From Solirubrobacterales bacterium 67-14 (GTDB lineage Bacteria; Actinomycetota; Thermoleophilia; Solirubrobacterales; 70-9), in assembly GCA_001897355.1 (NCBI GenBank), contig MKST01000011.1:392390-456389 (forward strand): a stretch of DNA of 64,000 nt, written 5' to 3'. A program made the position numbers and the translations under genes. Below, piece after piece: positions 44,163-55,018 of this stretch. The first letter of the stretch is position 1. Every line of letters starts with the position of its first letter. The notes under the pieces are model-generated. The model was given only the letters and a program-made list of their open reading frames with translations. It did no database searches and was not told where the DNA came from.

Positions 44163-44379
44163 TGACTCCGCAACGGATCACCCTACCTAACGCTGTCCGT
44201 TTGGCTTGAAGCTCGCCGAAATCGGCTTGGGAAGTGCGTTAGGGGAGCCTAATGACGGGTGCCGGTTGTCTTGAATCGGTAAGATCTAATTCCGAGCCTG
44301 ATTGTCGGCTTATTTTTCCGGTTTTCCGCAAGCGGCCTCTTGCCGGCGGTCGCCCCCGACCCCCCTCCCATTCACCCGT
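44163..44379. promoter_or_regulatory. Divergent control region, MFS / Rieske-sufBD
   Basis: 217 bases. It holds the IdeR-like box (44239-44252) and an inverted pair CCTAACGC (44187-44194) and GCGTTAGG (44236-44243) 41 bases apart, the second overlapping the box. Two TAGG half sites on opposite strands hint at cooperative operator binding serving both directions. Confidence 0.5.
44239..44257 (+). promoter_or_regulatory. DtxR/IdeR-like iron box upstream of Rieske-sufB-sufD
   Basis: TTAGGGGAGCCTAA begins here; it matches 12 of the first 14 positions of the actinobacterial IdeR/DtxR consensus TTAGGTTAGCCTAACCTAA and forms TTAGG-N4-CCTAA by itself. It lies 123 bases before the Rieske start. Iron-dependent repression of this SUF block is inferred. 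Confidence 0.5.
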
Positions 44380-44703
44380 ATGAGCAACGAAACGACAAAG
44401 ATTCCCGTCTGCCCGACCTCGGAACTGGGTCCCGGCGAGCGCAAGATCATCGAACACGAGGGCGAGTTCCTCGCGGTGTTGAACTGCGCCGGTGAGCTGT
44501 TCGGCATCGAGGATCGCTGCTCGCATGACGACGGCCCGCTGGCCGAGGGTGAGATCGACCAGGAGGCATGCACCGTGGAGTGCCCCCGACATGGCTCCCT
44601 CTTCGACTTGCGGACCGGCAAGCCGAAGACCCTGCCGGCCTACCAGCCGGTCAAAGTCTTTCCTGTCGAGGTAATCGACGACACCATCATCCTGGAGGTT
44701 TGA
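44380..44703 (+). CDS. Rieske [2Fe-2S] ferredoxin of the SUF operon
   Basis: 107 aa Rieske protein with C-S-H-D-D and C-P-R-H-G, supplying two Cys and two His ligands to a [2Fe-2S] cluster. Similar proteins, often labelled non-haem iron oxygenase ferredoxin subunits, sit inside actinobacterial suf operons, so a role as electron donor or cluster carrier in assembly is more likely than dioxygenase work. ATG 44380 is taken; the frame is open upstream but without family similarity. sufB follows two bases after the stop. Confidence 0.9.
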   Translation: MSNETTKIPVCPTSELGPGERKIIEHEGEFLAVLNCAGELFGIEDRCSHDDGPLAEGEIDQEACTVECPRHGSLFDLRTGKPKTLPAYQPVKVFPVEVIDDTIILEV

Positions 44704-44705
44704 AC

Positions 44706-46131
<1,426 letters not shown>

Positions 46132-46139
<8 letters not shown>

Positions 46140-47298
46140 GGCAACGATCACCGAACCAACCTGGCTGGACGAGCGGCGCGAGAAGGGCGCCGCCCTGGTC
46201 GAGACGATCGAGCTACCCAACCCGAAGACCAAGGGCTGGGAGTTCACCGACATCTCGCGCCTCGACCTCGATACCTACGAGAGTCTGCCGGCCGAGGTGA
46301 CGATCAGCGGTGGGACCGAGGAAGTGGTCGTGCTGCCACTGAACGAAGCGCTGGCCGAGCATTCCCAGCTGCTCGAGGAAAAGCTCGGTTCGCTGGTTTC
46401 CACCGATGACCCCTTTGTCGCCCGCAACGAGGCGAACCTGAACGACGGCGTGCTCGTCTACGTGCCGAAGAACGTCGAGTGCGACGAGGCGATCAAGGTC
46501 GACCTCAAGCTCGATGCCGACGGCGCCGCCGTCAACTGGCGCACCCTGGTCGTACTCGAGGAGGGCGCCAAGGCCGAGGTCTGGGAGCACTACGGCTCCT
46601 CCTCCGACGAGACCGACGCCCTGCTCAACACCGTGGTCGAGCTGGTCGTCGGCCCGGCCGCCAACCTGCACTACGTCTCGACCCAGGATCTCTCGGAAAA
46701 GGCTTGGCTCTTCTCCTCCCAGCGAGGCGAAGTGCAGCGCGACGGCTCGCTCGACTGGGCGACGCTCGGCTTCGGCGGGGGCGGCGGCAAGGTCCGCATG
46801 ACCACCAACCTGGCCGGCCCCGGGTCGGACGCCAAGGTGACCGGCGGCTACGCCGGCGGCAACGCCCAGCACATCGACTACGACACGCTGCAGGAGCACG
46901 CGGCCGAGCACACGACCTCCGACCTCGCCTTCCGGGGCGTCCTGGCCGACAGCTCGACGGCAGTCTGGCGCGGCATGATCAAGGTCGACGAGGGCGCCCA
47001 GCAGACCGATGCCTTCCAGGAGTGCCGCAACATGCTGCTTTCCACCGACGCTCACGCGGATGCGATCCCGGGCCTCGAGATCCTGGCCGACGACGTCGCC
47101 TGCACCCACGCGGCGGCGATCGCCCAGGTCGACAAGGACCAGCTCTTCTACCTGGAGAGCCGCGGCCTGAACGAGGAGACCTCACGCACGCTGGTCGTCG
47201 AAGGCTTCCTGCAGTCGCTGGTCGAGCGGCTGGGCCAAGGCCCGGTCCGCGAGGAGATCGCCGAGCGGCTCGAAACCCGCCTGGCCGAGATCCTCTAG
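46132..47298 (+). CDS. sufD: Fe-S cluster assembly protein SufD
   Basis: 388 aa, the second beta-helical scaffold subunit. It has the N-terminal [11 protein letters not shown] motif of SufD, a variable middle, and the SufBD core with [29 protein letters not shown] and [11 protein letters not shown] 46132 lies within the end of sufB after GGAGGG. It completes the SufBCD complex with SufC from the upstream block. Confidence 0.95.
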
Positions 47299-47316
47299 CC
47301 GCCGCCCGGCGTCAGT

Positions 47317-47950
47317 TTGGCACTGCCCCCGGAAATCACCACCGTCCTGTTCGACATGGACGGGGTGCTGATCGACACCGCCGACGCCGTTCACGAGTCG
47401 TATACGGACTGGGCGCGGGCGAACGGTCGATCCGGACGAGGTACTGGCGATCGTCCATGGTCGCCGTACGGTCGAGGTGGCGGCGATCTTCGGATTCGAT
47501 GCTGACGCAGATGCCGAAGCCGACCGGATCGAGAAAACGATCGCCGACCGGGCCCGGCCCGAACATGCGGTTCAGCCGACCTGTGATCTCTATCGCTCAC
47601 TCGACCCCGACCGCCGCGCCGTGGCGACGTCAGCCCGGCGCGAGACCGCTCTGGCCAATTTGCGAGTCCTCGGGCTCGAACATCCCGAGGTACTGGTCAC
47701 CGGCCAGGACGTCGAGTCGGGCAAGCCATCTCCGGACCCCTATCTCCTCGCCGCCGAGCGAATCGGCGCCGACCCGGCCCGATGCGTCGTGATCGAGGAC
47801 GCCCCAGCCGGGATCCAGGCCGGAAAGGCCGCCGGCGCCCATGTCGTCGCGCTGGCCACCACCCACGAAGCCGCTGAGCTGGGCCACGCGGACCAGGTGA
47901 TCTCTCCCGAGCAGCTCGAAGAGGTTTTCGCGCCGCTGCTGGCCGCGTAG
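47317..47950 (+). pseudogene. HAD-superfamily phosphatase, frameshifted
   Basis: Two frames together encode one beta-phosphoglucomutase-like HAD hydrolase of about 210 aa. Frame one (from TTG 47317) gives the nucleophile motif V-L-F-D-M-D-G-V-L-I-D-T and breaks near 47420-47430; frame two continues with V-D-P-D-E-V-L-A-I-V-H-G-R, then motif III lysine in G-K-P-S-P-D-P-Y and motif IV V-I-E-D-A-P-A-G-I. One inserted or two lost bases would explain the break. It may be a real pseudogene, an assembly error, or recoding. It follows sufD by 18 bases. Confidence 0.75.
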
Positions 47951-47961
47951 GGTACCGGCGG

Positions 47962-48513
47962 ATGGGCTCCCTCCCCGAGACTCACGGGCGTTGGCCACTC
48001 GTCGGCGCCGCCGCGCTGGCCCCGGTGACCGTGGCCGCCCTGTCCACCCCTTCGCTGCGACCGTTGGCGGCACTGCTCGCCCATCAGACCGAGGAGTGGG
48101 TCCGGCCCGGCGGGTTCCTGCCCTGGATCAACCGGGAAGTGCTCGGGAGCGGCGACGATGAGTTCCCGATCGACCGCCGCTCCGGGTTCCTGATCAACGT
48201 CGGCTTCGGCTGGCTTCTTTCGGCCTCGGTCCTCGCCGGGCCCGGAGCGGCCGCGCCACAGGCGATGCTCTACGCCAGCCACATCGGCAACGCGGGACTG
48301 CATGTCGGCTGGGCGATCAAGCACCGCCGATACGACCCGGGGCTGGTCACCGGTGCGCTGGCGCTGTTGCCCGTCGGCCTGACCGGCCTGCGCAGACTGT
48401 TCAAGGATCCGGCGGCCGACCCCGTTCACACCGGGGCCGGACTGGTCGCCGGAGTCGTCTTTGCCGCCGGCATGGCTCCCTTCTTCAAACGCCGCCTGAA
48501 GCGCTCTACTTGA
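47962..48513 (+). CDS. HXXEE domain-containing membrane protein
   Basis: 183 aa hydrophobic protein with about four to five membrane segments. L-L-A-H-Q-T-E-E-W fits the H-x-x-E-E motif and a second conserved H lies in Y-A-S-H-I-G-N-A-G-L-H; the family (PF13787) is predicted to bind metal through these residues but has no known function. The C-terminal tail is basic. It begins 11 bases after the HAD pseudogene and overlaps the convergent hydrolase by eight bases. Confidence 0.82.
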   Translation: MGSLPETHGRWPLVGAAALAPVTVAALSTPSLRPLAALLAHQTEEWVRPGGFLPWINREVLGSGDDEFPIDRRSGFLINVGFGWLLSASVLAGPGAAAPQAMLYASHIGNAGLHVGWAIKHRRYDPGLVTGALALLPVGLTGLRRLFKDPAADPVHTGAGLVAGVVFAAGMAPFFKRRLKRST

Positions 48514-50794
48514 CCTTGCCGACCCGCTTCAGGGTCAGCTTCTTGACCGATTCTCCGGCGGTGCTCGTCACGTAGGCCTTGACCGGCATCTTCTTGACGC
48601 CCTTGCGGCCGCGAAGCAGCTTGCGGGCCGGCCGAGTCAGCCGGAACGCGATCGTCTTGGGGCTGCCCGGCTTGGCTTTGACCCCACCCTTCGACGCGAT
48701 CAGCACGCCGACGCCACGGGCCTTCCGGCCCTTGGCTGCGCCTTCGAAGAAGATGCGCGCAGTGGCACAGGATCCGGCGCCGGCCGGGCAGCTGACCTTG
48801 AGCCGCAGCTTCTTGCCGCTGGCCTTGGCCGGGCCGGCGACCTTCAGTTTCTCGACGGTCGGGGTCGGTTCCGGACCGGGCCGGCTCGCGACCCAGGCGG
48901 CCATCGTCTGTGAACTGCCGTAACCGGATGCCAGGTCCACCGGACCGCGGTCGTCCGGCAGGATCTTCGGTGCCGGCGCTTTGACCAGGCCACCCAGCGC
49001 GCCGGGACTTTCGGTCACCGGCAGCCTCAGCACCAGGTCATGGACCGTGATCGGCTGCTGCATGTCCGAGGGTCGCCCGTAGTTGGACAGGTTGTTCGGC
49101 GTCGCCGCACTGTCGGCATCCTTGGGCAGGAGCTCCAGGCGGGCGATGTGTCCCTGCTCGAACTTCCAGGCGCCAGGGTGCAGCTGGAACACCTGGTAGC
49201 CGCCGGCGTTGGGACGGTAGAGCTGGCGGGCGACCAGCTGCTTGGTCCCGTTCGGCGCGACGTCGACCAGCCGGGCTGCGATCTCCGACTCCCAGCCGGC
49301 ACCCTCGAGGTCGGCCACCACGGTCGGCGATCCGAGCACCGTGTACCCACCGGCCGGCGCGGGCTGGGAATCGTAGTTGGCGGTGCCCGGCTCCTTGTCC
49401 GCACTCGGGCTGGCGCAGGGAGCCGACGCGATCACTCCGAATGCCGTGGCGACACTGGCCGAGCCGCCGTTCGGTTCGATCGTCTGGTCGGCGTCACCGC
49501 CTTCAACGGTGATCTCGCCAGGGGCGATCGAAGCCCAGTTGCTGGCCGTGAACGGGCCCGCCGACGGTGTCGTGTTGGGGCAGACCTCGGTATAGGCGAC
49601 TACGTTGTTGGCCGGCTTCGATCCCGTGCCTTTCAGGTAGTAGTTGATCCACTGGTCCTGAAGGTTGCTCACGGCAGCCAGGTCGGCGCCCTTGTTCTGC
49701 GCCCGCTGGTGGCCGAAATCTCCGAATACGAGGCCGATGTCGGCGCCGGGGTACTGGCTCAGCGTACGGTTCGAGTAGCGCAACGCCTCGTCGAGCGGGA
49801 AGATGTCGTCGGTGACTCCTTCGGCGATCAGCATCGGCGCCGGCGCCTGGCTGTGGTCGATGTAATAGGAGGAGTGGTAAGTGGTGGTCTCGGCCAGCAT
49901 GGCCGTAAAGCGGATGTCGCTCAGGTACGGCTCGCCCTCATCCATCCGGTTCCGCCAGCCGGAGAGGTCGGCCGTCGGCAGGGTTCCCGCGGGCGCGTAT
50001 CGGCCCGCCGTGTTCCCGGCCAGGTAGAGGCCATTCACGATCGACTGCTTCATCACGCCAGGATGGCTCGGGTCGTACGGGTTGTCCCTCAGGTAGTCCA
50101 GGATCCGGCCGTTCGGCGAGAGGGAATAGGCGAGGTCGGTCCAGGGCGCGAGCGGGGCGGCGACGGCCAGGCTCATCGGCGTGCCGTTGGGGCTGCTCCA
50201 GGGGACCAGCAGGCCGTCGGTCGTCATCATGCGGTCCTTGAGGGCCGCCAGCGCCATCGACATGCCGCCGCCGTAGGAAGCGCCGGTGGCGGCGATCTTG
50301 TCCGGTTCGGCGAACCCTTCGTCGACCAGTTCGCCCGCGAAGTACTGGGCGTCGCGGACTTCGTAGCGGGTGTCGAGCATGTGCACGTACTTGCCGGCAC
50401 AGCCGTCCGGGTCGGCGGCGACGGAGGCCGCGCTGCCGCAGGATTCGTACATGCCGCGGTCGGTCATCGTGAAGACGGCGTAACCCTGATCGGTGTAATG
50501 CGTCATGCCCGCGAACCCGAGCTTGCTCTGGCCGTAGCCATGGAACATCATCACCAGCGGGTACGGACCGTTTCCGAAGGTGCCGGGGTCGGGCAGGGCG
50601 ACGTTGACGTCGATCGGCGTGCCATCCCAGGTCTCGGTGGTGCTGCGTGGACTCGTGCTGCCGCATTGGAAGGAGTCATCACCCATCTGGGTGCAGCTGA
50701 TCCCAAGCGGCGTCGGATCCGCAGAGGCCGAGCCGGCCCCGACCAGGCAGAACACCGCGAGCACCCCGGCCAGCAGAACAGAAAACCTCTTCAT
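48506..50794 (-). CDS. Secreted CocE/NonD-family alpha/beta hydrolase
   Basis: 762 aa. Signal peptide (1-26, ending A-S-A-D), an alpha/beta-hydrolase domain with M-F-H-G-Y-G, nucleophile elbow G-A-S-Y-G-G-G, Asp in G-V-T-D-D-I-F-P-L and His in F-G-D-F-G-H, a beta jelly-roll region as in X-Pro dipeptidyl peptidase/CocE esterases, and a lysine-rich C-terminal domain of about 100 residues. It likely cleaves acyl esters or proline peptides outside the cell. ATG 50794 with GGGAGGGG upstream fixes the start. Confidence 0.85.
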   Translation of the reverse strand: MKRFSVLLAGVLAVFCLVGAGSASADPTPLGISCTQMGDDSFQCGSTSPRSTTETWDGTPIDVNVALPDPGTFGNGPYPLVMMFHGYGQSKLGFAGMTHYTDQGYAVFTMTDRGMYESCGSAASVAADPDGCAGKYVHMLDTRYEVRDAQYFAGELVDEGFAEPDKIAATGASYGGGMSMALAALKDRMMTTDGLLVPWSSPNGTPMSLAVAAPLAPWTDLAYSLSPNGRILDYLRDNPYDPSHPGVMKQSIVNGLYLAGNTAGRYAPAGTLPTADLSGWRNRMDEGEPYLSDIRFTAMLAETTTYHSSYYIDHSQAPAPMLIAEGVTDDIFPLDEALRYSNRTLSQYPGADIGLVFGDFGHQRAQNKGADLAAVSNLQDQWINYYLKGTGSKPANNVVAYTEVCPNTTPSAGPFTASNWASIAPGEITVEGGDADQTIEPNGGSASVATAFGVIASAPCASPSADKEPGTANYDSQPAPAGGYTVLGSPTVVADLEGAGWESEIAARLVDVAPNGTKQLVARQLYRPNAGGYQVFQLHPGAWKFEQGHIARLELLPKDADSAATPNNLSNYGRPSDMQQPITVHDLVLRLPVTESPGALGGLVKAPAPKILPDDRGPVDLASGYGSSQTMAAWVASRPGPEPTPTVEKLKVAGPAKASGKKLRLKVSCPAGAGSCATARIFFEGAAKGRKARGVGVLIASKGGVKAKPGSPKTIAFRLTRPARKLLRGRKGVKKMPVKAYVTSTAGESVKKLTLKRVGKVK

Positions 50795-50908
50795 CGGATC
50801 CCCTCCCGTCGATTCACGAGTACGCCCTCTCCAGTATGTCTTGTTATACCAGGCAGTCCTGCATTTATCTACTGCCCTGAAGATAAAATCTGTCGTAGGC
50901 TGCCCGGA

Positions 50909-51757
50909 ATGCCCGCCGTCATCCTCGCCCTCCTCTCCAGCCTCTCCTACGGCGTCTCCGACTACCTGGGTGGGCTCAAGAGCCGGCATCTGCCGGTCCT
51001 CACGGTGCTGTTCGTCTCCCAGGCCACGGCCCTGGTCGCGATCACGGCCAGCCTGGCGGTCGCAGTCGGTGAGATCCCCGAAGCCCGCTACCTTGGCTAC
51101 GGGGCGCTGGCCGGCATCGCCGAAGTGGTTGCGCTCTCCGCCCTATATCGCGGGCTCGCGGTCGGCAAGATGAGCCTCGTCGCCGCGGTTGCCGCCACCG
51201 CTCCGGCGGTTCCCGTCGTCGCCTCGGTGATCACCGGCGATTCGCCGGGGGCGCTGCAGTGGCTGGGGATCGTCGTCGCGATCGCCGGTGTCAGCCTGCT
51301 CGCCTTGAGCAGCTCCAGCGAGGACGACCCCCACGCCCTCGCCCGGCCCAGCGTCAGCGTCACCTTCGGCCTGCTCACTGCGCTCGGGCTCGGCACCTTC
51401 ATGCTCGCGATGGACCACGCGGCCGAGGGCAGCGCCCAGTGGGGGCTGATCGCCGCCCGCGTGGCCTCGGCTGGGATCTTCACCCTCGCTTTCCTGGCGA
51501 TCCGCCCGAAGGGTGAGCTGAAACTCCAGGAATGGGGCTGGCTGGCCCTGATCGGCCTTCTGCTCATGGTCGCCGATTCGTTCTACGCGGTCGCCTCGAT
51601 CAAGGGTGTGCTCAGCGTCGTCGCCGTTCTCAGCTCGCTCTACCCGGTGGTGACGATCCTGCTTGCCAGGTTCCACCTCGGGGAGCGGCTGAACAGCCGC
51701 CAGGTCGGCGGCATCGCGATCGTCCTGGCCGGCGCGGTCGCTCTCTCGATCGGCTGA
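50909..51757 (+). CDS. EamA-family (DMT) transporter
   Basis: 282 aa with ten predicted membrane helices arranged as two EamA repeats, the second recognisable in S-V-V-A-V-L-S-S-L-Y-P-V-V-T-I-L-L-A. Proteins of the drug/metabolite transporter superfamily export amino acids, sugars or drugs; substrate unknown. The first helix starts directly at ATG 50909 (P-A-V-I-L-A-L-L-S-S-L-S-Y-G-V), which supports this start against the open frame continuing upstream. Divergent from the secreted hydrolase. Confidence 0.88.
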   Translation: MPAVILALLSSLSYGVSDYLGGLKSRHLPVLTVLFVSQATALVAITASLAVAVGEIPEARYLGYGALAGIAEVVALSALYRGLAVGKMSLVAAVAATAPAVPVVASVITGDSPGALQWLGIVVAIAGVSLLALSSSSEDDPHALARPSVSVTFGLLTALGLGTFMLAMDHAAEGSAQWGLIAARVASAGIFTLAFLAIRPKGELKLQEWGWLALIGLLLMVADSFYAVASIKGVLSVVAVLSSLYPVVTILLARFHLGERLNSRQVGGIAIVLAGAVALSIG

Positions 51758-51761
51758 GCCG

Positions 51762-54086
51762 CTAGGACGCGGTGGGCCGGCCGCCGGCCACGGGTGCCTG
51801 GCCTGGCTCGATCCGGATGACCACGTCCTTGTAGGCGGGGCAGTTGCTCTTCTCGTCGACCGCCGAGCGGTGGACCAGCTCGTTGGCCTCGGGGAAGTAC
51901 ATCGCTGCGCAGCCTCGCTTGGTCGGGTAGGCGACCGCCCGGTAGCCGCGAAGCACCCGGTCATCCTCCCCCGGGCGCTGGCTGAAGACGTCGACCGTCT
52001 GACCGTCCTTGATGCCCAGTTCATCCAGGTCCTCGGGGCAGACGAAGATCACGAAGCGCCCCTTGCGGATACCGCGATAGCGGTCGTTCAGCCCGAGGAT
52101 CGCGGTGTTGTGCTGGTCATGGGCCCGCACCGTGTTCAGCAGCAGGCGGCCGGGCGGCACCTCCAGGACCGGCACCGGCGCGGCCGTGAAGCGGGCCCTG
52201 CCGCTCGGGGTCGGGAAGGTCCGACTGTCGCGCGGGCCGTGTGGCAGGACGAAGCTGCCGTCCTCGTCCAACTTCCGGTTGAAGCCTTCGAAGCCCGGCA
52301 CCACCCGGCTGATCGAGTCGCGGATCCGGTCGTAGTCGGCCTCGAACCCGGCCCAGTCGACCGTCGAATCGGGCATCGTCCGCCGGGCCAGCCGGGCGAC
52401 CACCGACACATCGGAGATCAGCCCTTCGGCGACCGGTTCCATGTTGCCCTTGCTGGCGGTGATCCGGCAGACCGAATCCTCGGCGGTGACGACCTGGTCG
52501 CCGCTCTCCTGCGGGTCGCGTTCGGAGCGGCCAAGCACCGGCAGGATCAGGGATTCCTCGCCGCAAGCCACATGCGAGCGGTTGAGCTTGGTCGAGACGT
52601 GGACCGTCATCCCGGTCCGCCGCATCCCCGCCTCGGCCCGGGTCGAGTCGGAGACCGCCGCGACGAAGTTACCGGCCATGCTCATGAAGAAATCGACCTC
52701 GCCACGTTCCATGGCGTCGATCGCCTTGACCGAGTCGAGGCCATGCTCGCGGGGCGGCTCGAAGCCGAACTCGTCCCTGATCGCGTCGAGGAACCAGTCG
52801 CCCATCTGCTCCCAGATGCCCATCGTGCGGTCGCCCTGGACGTTGCTGTGGCCACGGATCGGCGAGGCGCCGGCCCCGGGGCGGCCGACGTTGCCCCGCA
52901 GGAAGAGCAGGTTCATGATCTCCGTGATCGTGTCGACCGCGGTCTGCTGCTGGGTCAGGCCGAGCGCCCAGGTGATGATCGTGCCGTCCGAGGCGATGTA
53001 CCGCTCGGCCAGCTCGTCGATCTCGGCCGCGGTCAGCCCGGTCGCGGCCAGCACCTCGTCCTCGTCGAGGGCGAGGGCCGCCTCGCGGTACTGCTCGAAC
53101 CCTTCGCAGTAACGCTCGATGAACTCGTGGTCGAGCACCTTCCCCGGATCAGCTTCTTCGGCCAGCAACACCCGCTTGCCGATCGCCCGGAGCAGGTGCT
53201 GGTCGCCCCCGGTCCGGATGTGTACGAACTGGTCCGAGATCACCGTTCCCTTGCCGACCAGGCCACGTGGCTTCTGCGGGTTGCGGTAGCGGAGCAGCGC
53301 CGCCTCGGGCAGGGGGTTGATCCCGACGATCTTCGCCCCATGCCGTTTGGCGCCCTCGAGCGCGTTGAGCATCCGGGGGTGGTTGGTGCCCGGGTTCTGG
53401 CCCATGACCATGATCAGGTCGGCCCGCTCGAAATCCGAGTAGGCGATGGTCGACTTGCCGACCCCGATCGACCAGCCCATCCCCCGCCCGGTCGCCTCGT
53501 GGCACATGTTCGAGCAGTCGGGCAGGTTGTTGGTGCCGTATTCGCGGGCGAAGAGCTGGTAGAGGAAAGCCGGCTCGTTCATGATCCGGCCGCTGGTGTA
53601 GAAGACCGCGTCATCGGGGGAATCCAGCGACCGCAGACGGTCACTGATCAGATCCAGGGCCCGTTCCCAGTCGATCACCTCATAGTGGTCTGACCCCTTT
53701 GCCCGATAGACCGGCTCGGTGATCCGTCCCTGGCGGCCGAGCCAGAACTCCGACTTGTCGAGCATCTCGCTCAGCGGATTGGCCGACCAGAACTCACGTG
53801 GTATCAGGACCGGCGTGATCTCCGAGTTCAGGGACTTCATGCCGTTCTCGCAGAAGTCGATCGCCGGTGGCTTGTCCTCGCTGATCCACGCACAGCTGGG
53901 GCAGTCGAAGCCCCGCTTGTGGTTCATCGTGAAGGAGGCGCGAAAGGTCTTGCGCGGACCGAAGTTACGCAATGCTGGGGCCATCGAATGAGCGATCGAA
54001 GGTAGCCCGGCCGCCACCCGTTTCGGGGGGCCGACCTTGATCTCCTCGTCGCTGAAGTCCTTCTCGGGGGGCTCGTAGCCGCTCAT
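51762..54086 (-). CDS. FdhF/YdeP family molybdopterin oxidoreductase
   Basis: 774 aa, bis-MGD oxidoreductase related to formate dehydrogenase H but in the YdeP branch. N-terminal cysteines C62-x2-C65 and C79 probably hold an Fe-S cluster (fewer than the usual four-ligand set); N-L-P-D-C-S-N-M-C-H-E-A-T-G lies where FdhF has its active-site selenocysteine region, here with cysteines and no UGA. G-R-P-G-A-G-A-S-P-I-R-G-H-S-N-V-Q-G binds the pterin. The true substrate is unknown; neighbouring fdhD supports formate dehydrogenase-type sulfuration. Confidence 0.88.
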   Translation of the reverse strand: MSGYEPPEKDFSDEEIKVGPPKRVAAGLPSIAHSMAPALRNFGPRKTFRASFTMNHKRGFDCPSCAWISEDKPPAIDFCENGMKSLNSEITPVLIPREFWSANPLSEMLDKSEFWLGRQGRITEPVYRAKGSDHYEVIDWERALDLISDRLRSLDSPDDAVFYTSGRIMNEPAFLYQLFAREYGTNNLPDCSNMCHEATGRGMGWSIGVGKSTIAYSDFERADLIMVMGQNPGTNHPRMLNALEGAKRHGAKIVGINPLPEAALLRYRNPQKPRGLVGKGTVISDQFVHIRTGGDQHLLRAIGKRVLLAEEADPGKVLDHEFIERYCEGFEQYREAALALDEDEVLAATGLTAAEIDELAERYIASDGTIITWALGLTQQQTAVDTITEIMNLLFLRGNVGRPGAGASPIRGHSNVQGDRTMGIWEQMGDWFLDAIRDEFGFEPPREHGLDSVKAIDAMERGEVDFFMSMAGNFVAAVSDSTRAEAGMRRTGMTVHVSTKLNRSHVACGEESLILPVLGRSERDPQESGDQVVTAEDSVCRITASKGNMEPVAEGLISDVSVVARLARRTMPDSTVDWAGFEADYDRIRDSISRVVPGFEGFNRKLDEDGSFVLPHGPRDSRTFPTPSGRARFTAAPVPVLEVPPGRLLLNTVRAHDQHNTAILGLNDRYRGIRKGRFVIFVCPEDLDELGIKDGQTVDVFSQRPGEDDRVLRGYRAVAYPTKRGCAAMYFPEANELVHRSAVDEKSNCPAYKDVVIRIEPGQAPVAGGRPTAS

Positions 54087-54976
54087 CGGACCGCGATCCT
54101 CTCGTCCCGGCCGAAGGCCGCTTCGGAGCGTTGGTCAGTACCGGCAGACACCCGGATCCGGTCGGGGCGGCTGTAGGCGACCAGGGAATCACCCCGTACG
54201 AAGCCGGCCAGGGTGACCTCCGAGGCGACCGCCAGCTCGACGGCCAGGGTCGAGGGCGCGGAAACCGCGGAAAAGATCGGGATGCCGGCCATCTTCGCCT
54301 TCTGGACCAGCTCGAAGCCGGCCCGACCGGAAACCTGGAGCACGCAGCGGGTGAGCGGGAGCATTCCTTCCATCAGCGCCCAGCCGATCACCTTGTCGAC
54401 CGCGTTGTGGCGGCCGACGTCCTCGCGTGAAACAAGCATTTCGCCACTGGCCGCATCGAAGAGTGCCGCCGCGTGGAGGCCGCCGGTCGCCTCGAATACC
54501 GCTTGGCTTTCCCGCAGCCGGGCGGGCAAGGCAAGCAACACGTCGAGATCTATCTCCGGCTCGGCCGCGGCCGGCCCGAAGGCCGGGTCCGTCCCGATCG
54601 CGCCCAGATTCGCCTTGCCGCAGATGCCGCAGGAACTGGTCGTGTAGAAGTTCCGCGTGAGTTCGGGCGCCGGCGGCACCACCCCTTCCCCGAGCAGCAC
54701 GTCGAGTACGTTGTACTCGTTCGCGTCCCCGTTGCCGGAGCCGCGGCAATACGTCGCGCCGCCGAACTCCGTCGCCTTCGAGATCACGCCCTCGGAGACG
54801 AGGAACCCGGCCGCCAGCTCGTAGTCGTTGCCGGGCGTCCGCATGGTCACCGCCAGCGAAGTACCGCCGACCCTGATCTCCAGCGGCTCTTCACCGACCA
54901 GGGAGTCGCGGCGGCGGCTGGGCTTGGCACCGGAACGGAACCGGGTGACCATCCGCTCTGAAACAACTCGACCCAT
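54083..54976 (-). CDS. fdhD: Formate dehydrogenase accessory sulfurtransferase FdhD
   Basis: 297 aa. FdhD carries sulfur from a cysteine desulfurase to the Mo centre of FdhF-type enzymes. The catalytic C-x-x-C loop appears as S-S-C-G-I-C-G-K, and E-D-V-G-R-H-N-A-V-D-K and G-R-A-G-F-E-L-V-Q-K-A are family motifs. ATG 54976 is chosen; an internal ATG eight codons later is possible. Its stop overlaps the FdhF-type gene (ATGA), binding the two in one operon. Confidence 0.94.
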   Translation of the reverse strand: MGRVVSERMVTRFRSGAKPSRRRDSLVGEEPLEIRVGGTSLAVTMRTPGNDYELAAGFLVSEGVISKATEFGGATYCRGSGNGDANEYNVLDVLLGEGVVPPAPELTRNFYTTSSCGICGKANLGAIGTDPAFGPAAAEPEIDLDVLLALPARLRESQAVFEATGGLHAAALFDAASGEMLVSREDVGRHNAVDKVIGWALMEGMLPLTRCVLQVSGRAGFELVQKAKMAGIPIFSAVSAPSTLAVELAVASEVTLAGFVRGDSLVAYSRPDRIRVSAGTDQRSEAAFGRDERIAVR

Positions 54977-55018
54977 GGATCGATCATAGATGTTGCCCCG
55001 ACTCGTCAATATAGGTCC

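Noticed and set aside
44183..44197. Second full IdeR box on the MFS side
   Set aside because: Only a half site (CCTACCTAACG) is present; recorded as part of the control region, not as a separate box.
49040..50908. Upstream extension of the EamA frame, giving a 905-residue product
   Set aside because: The extension lies antisense to the secreted hydrolase and has no membrane or domain pattern; the family starts at 50909.
51762..54086. Selenocysteine codon in the FdhF-type gene
   Set aside because: The frame has no internal TGA and cysteines occupy the active-site region.
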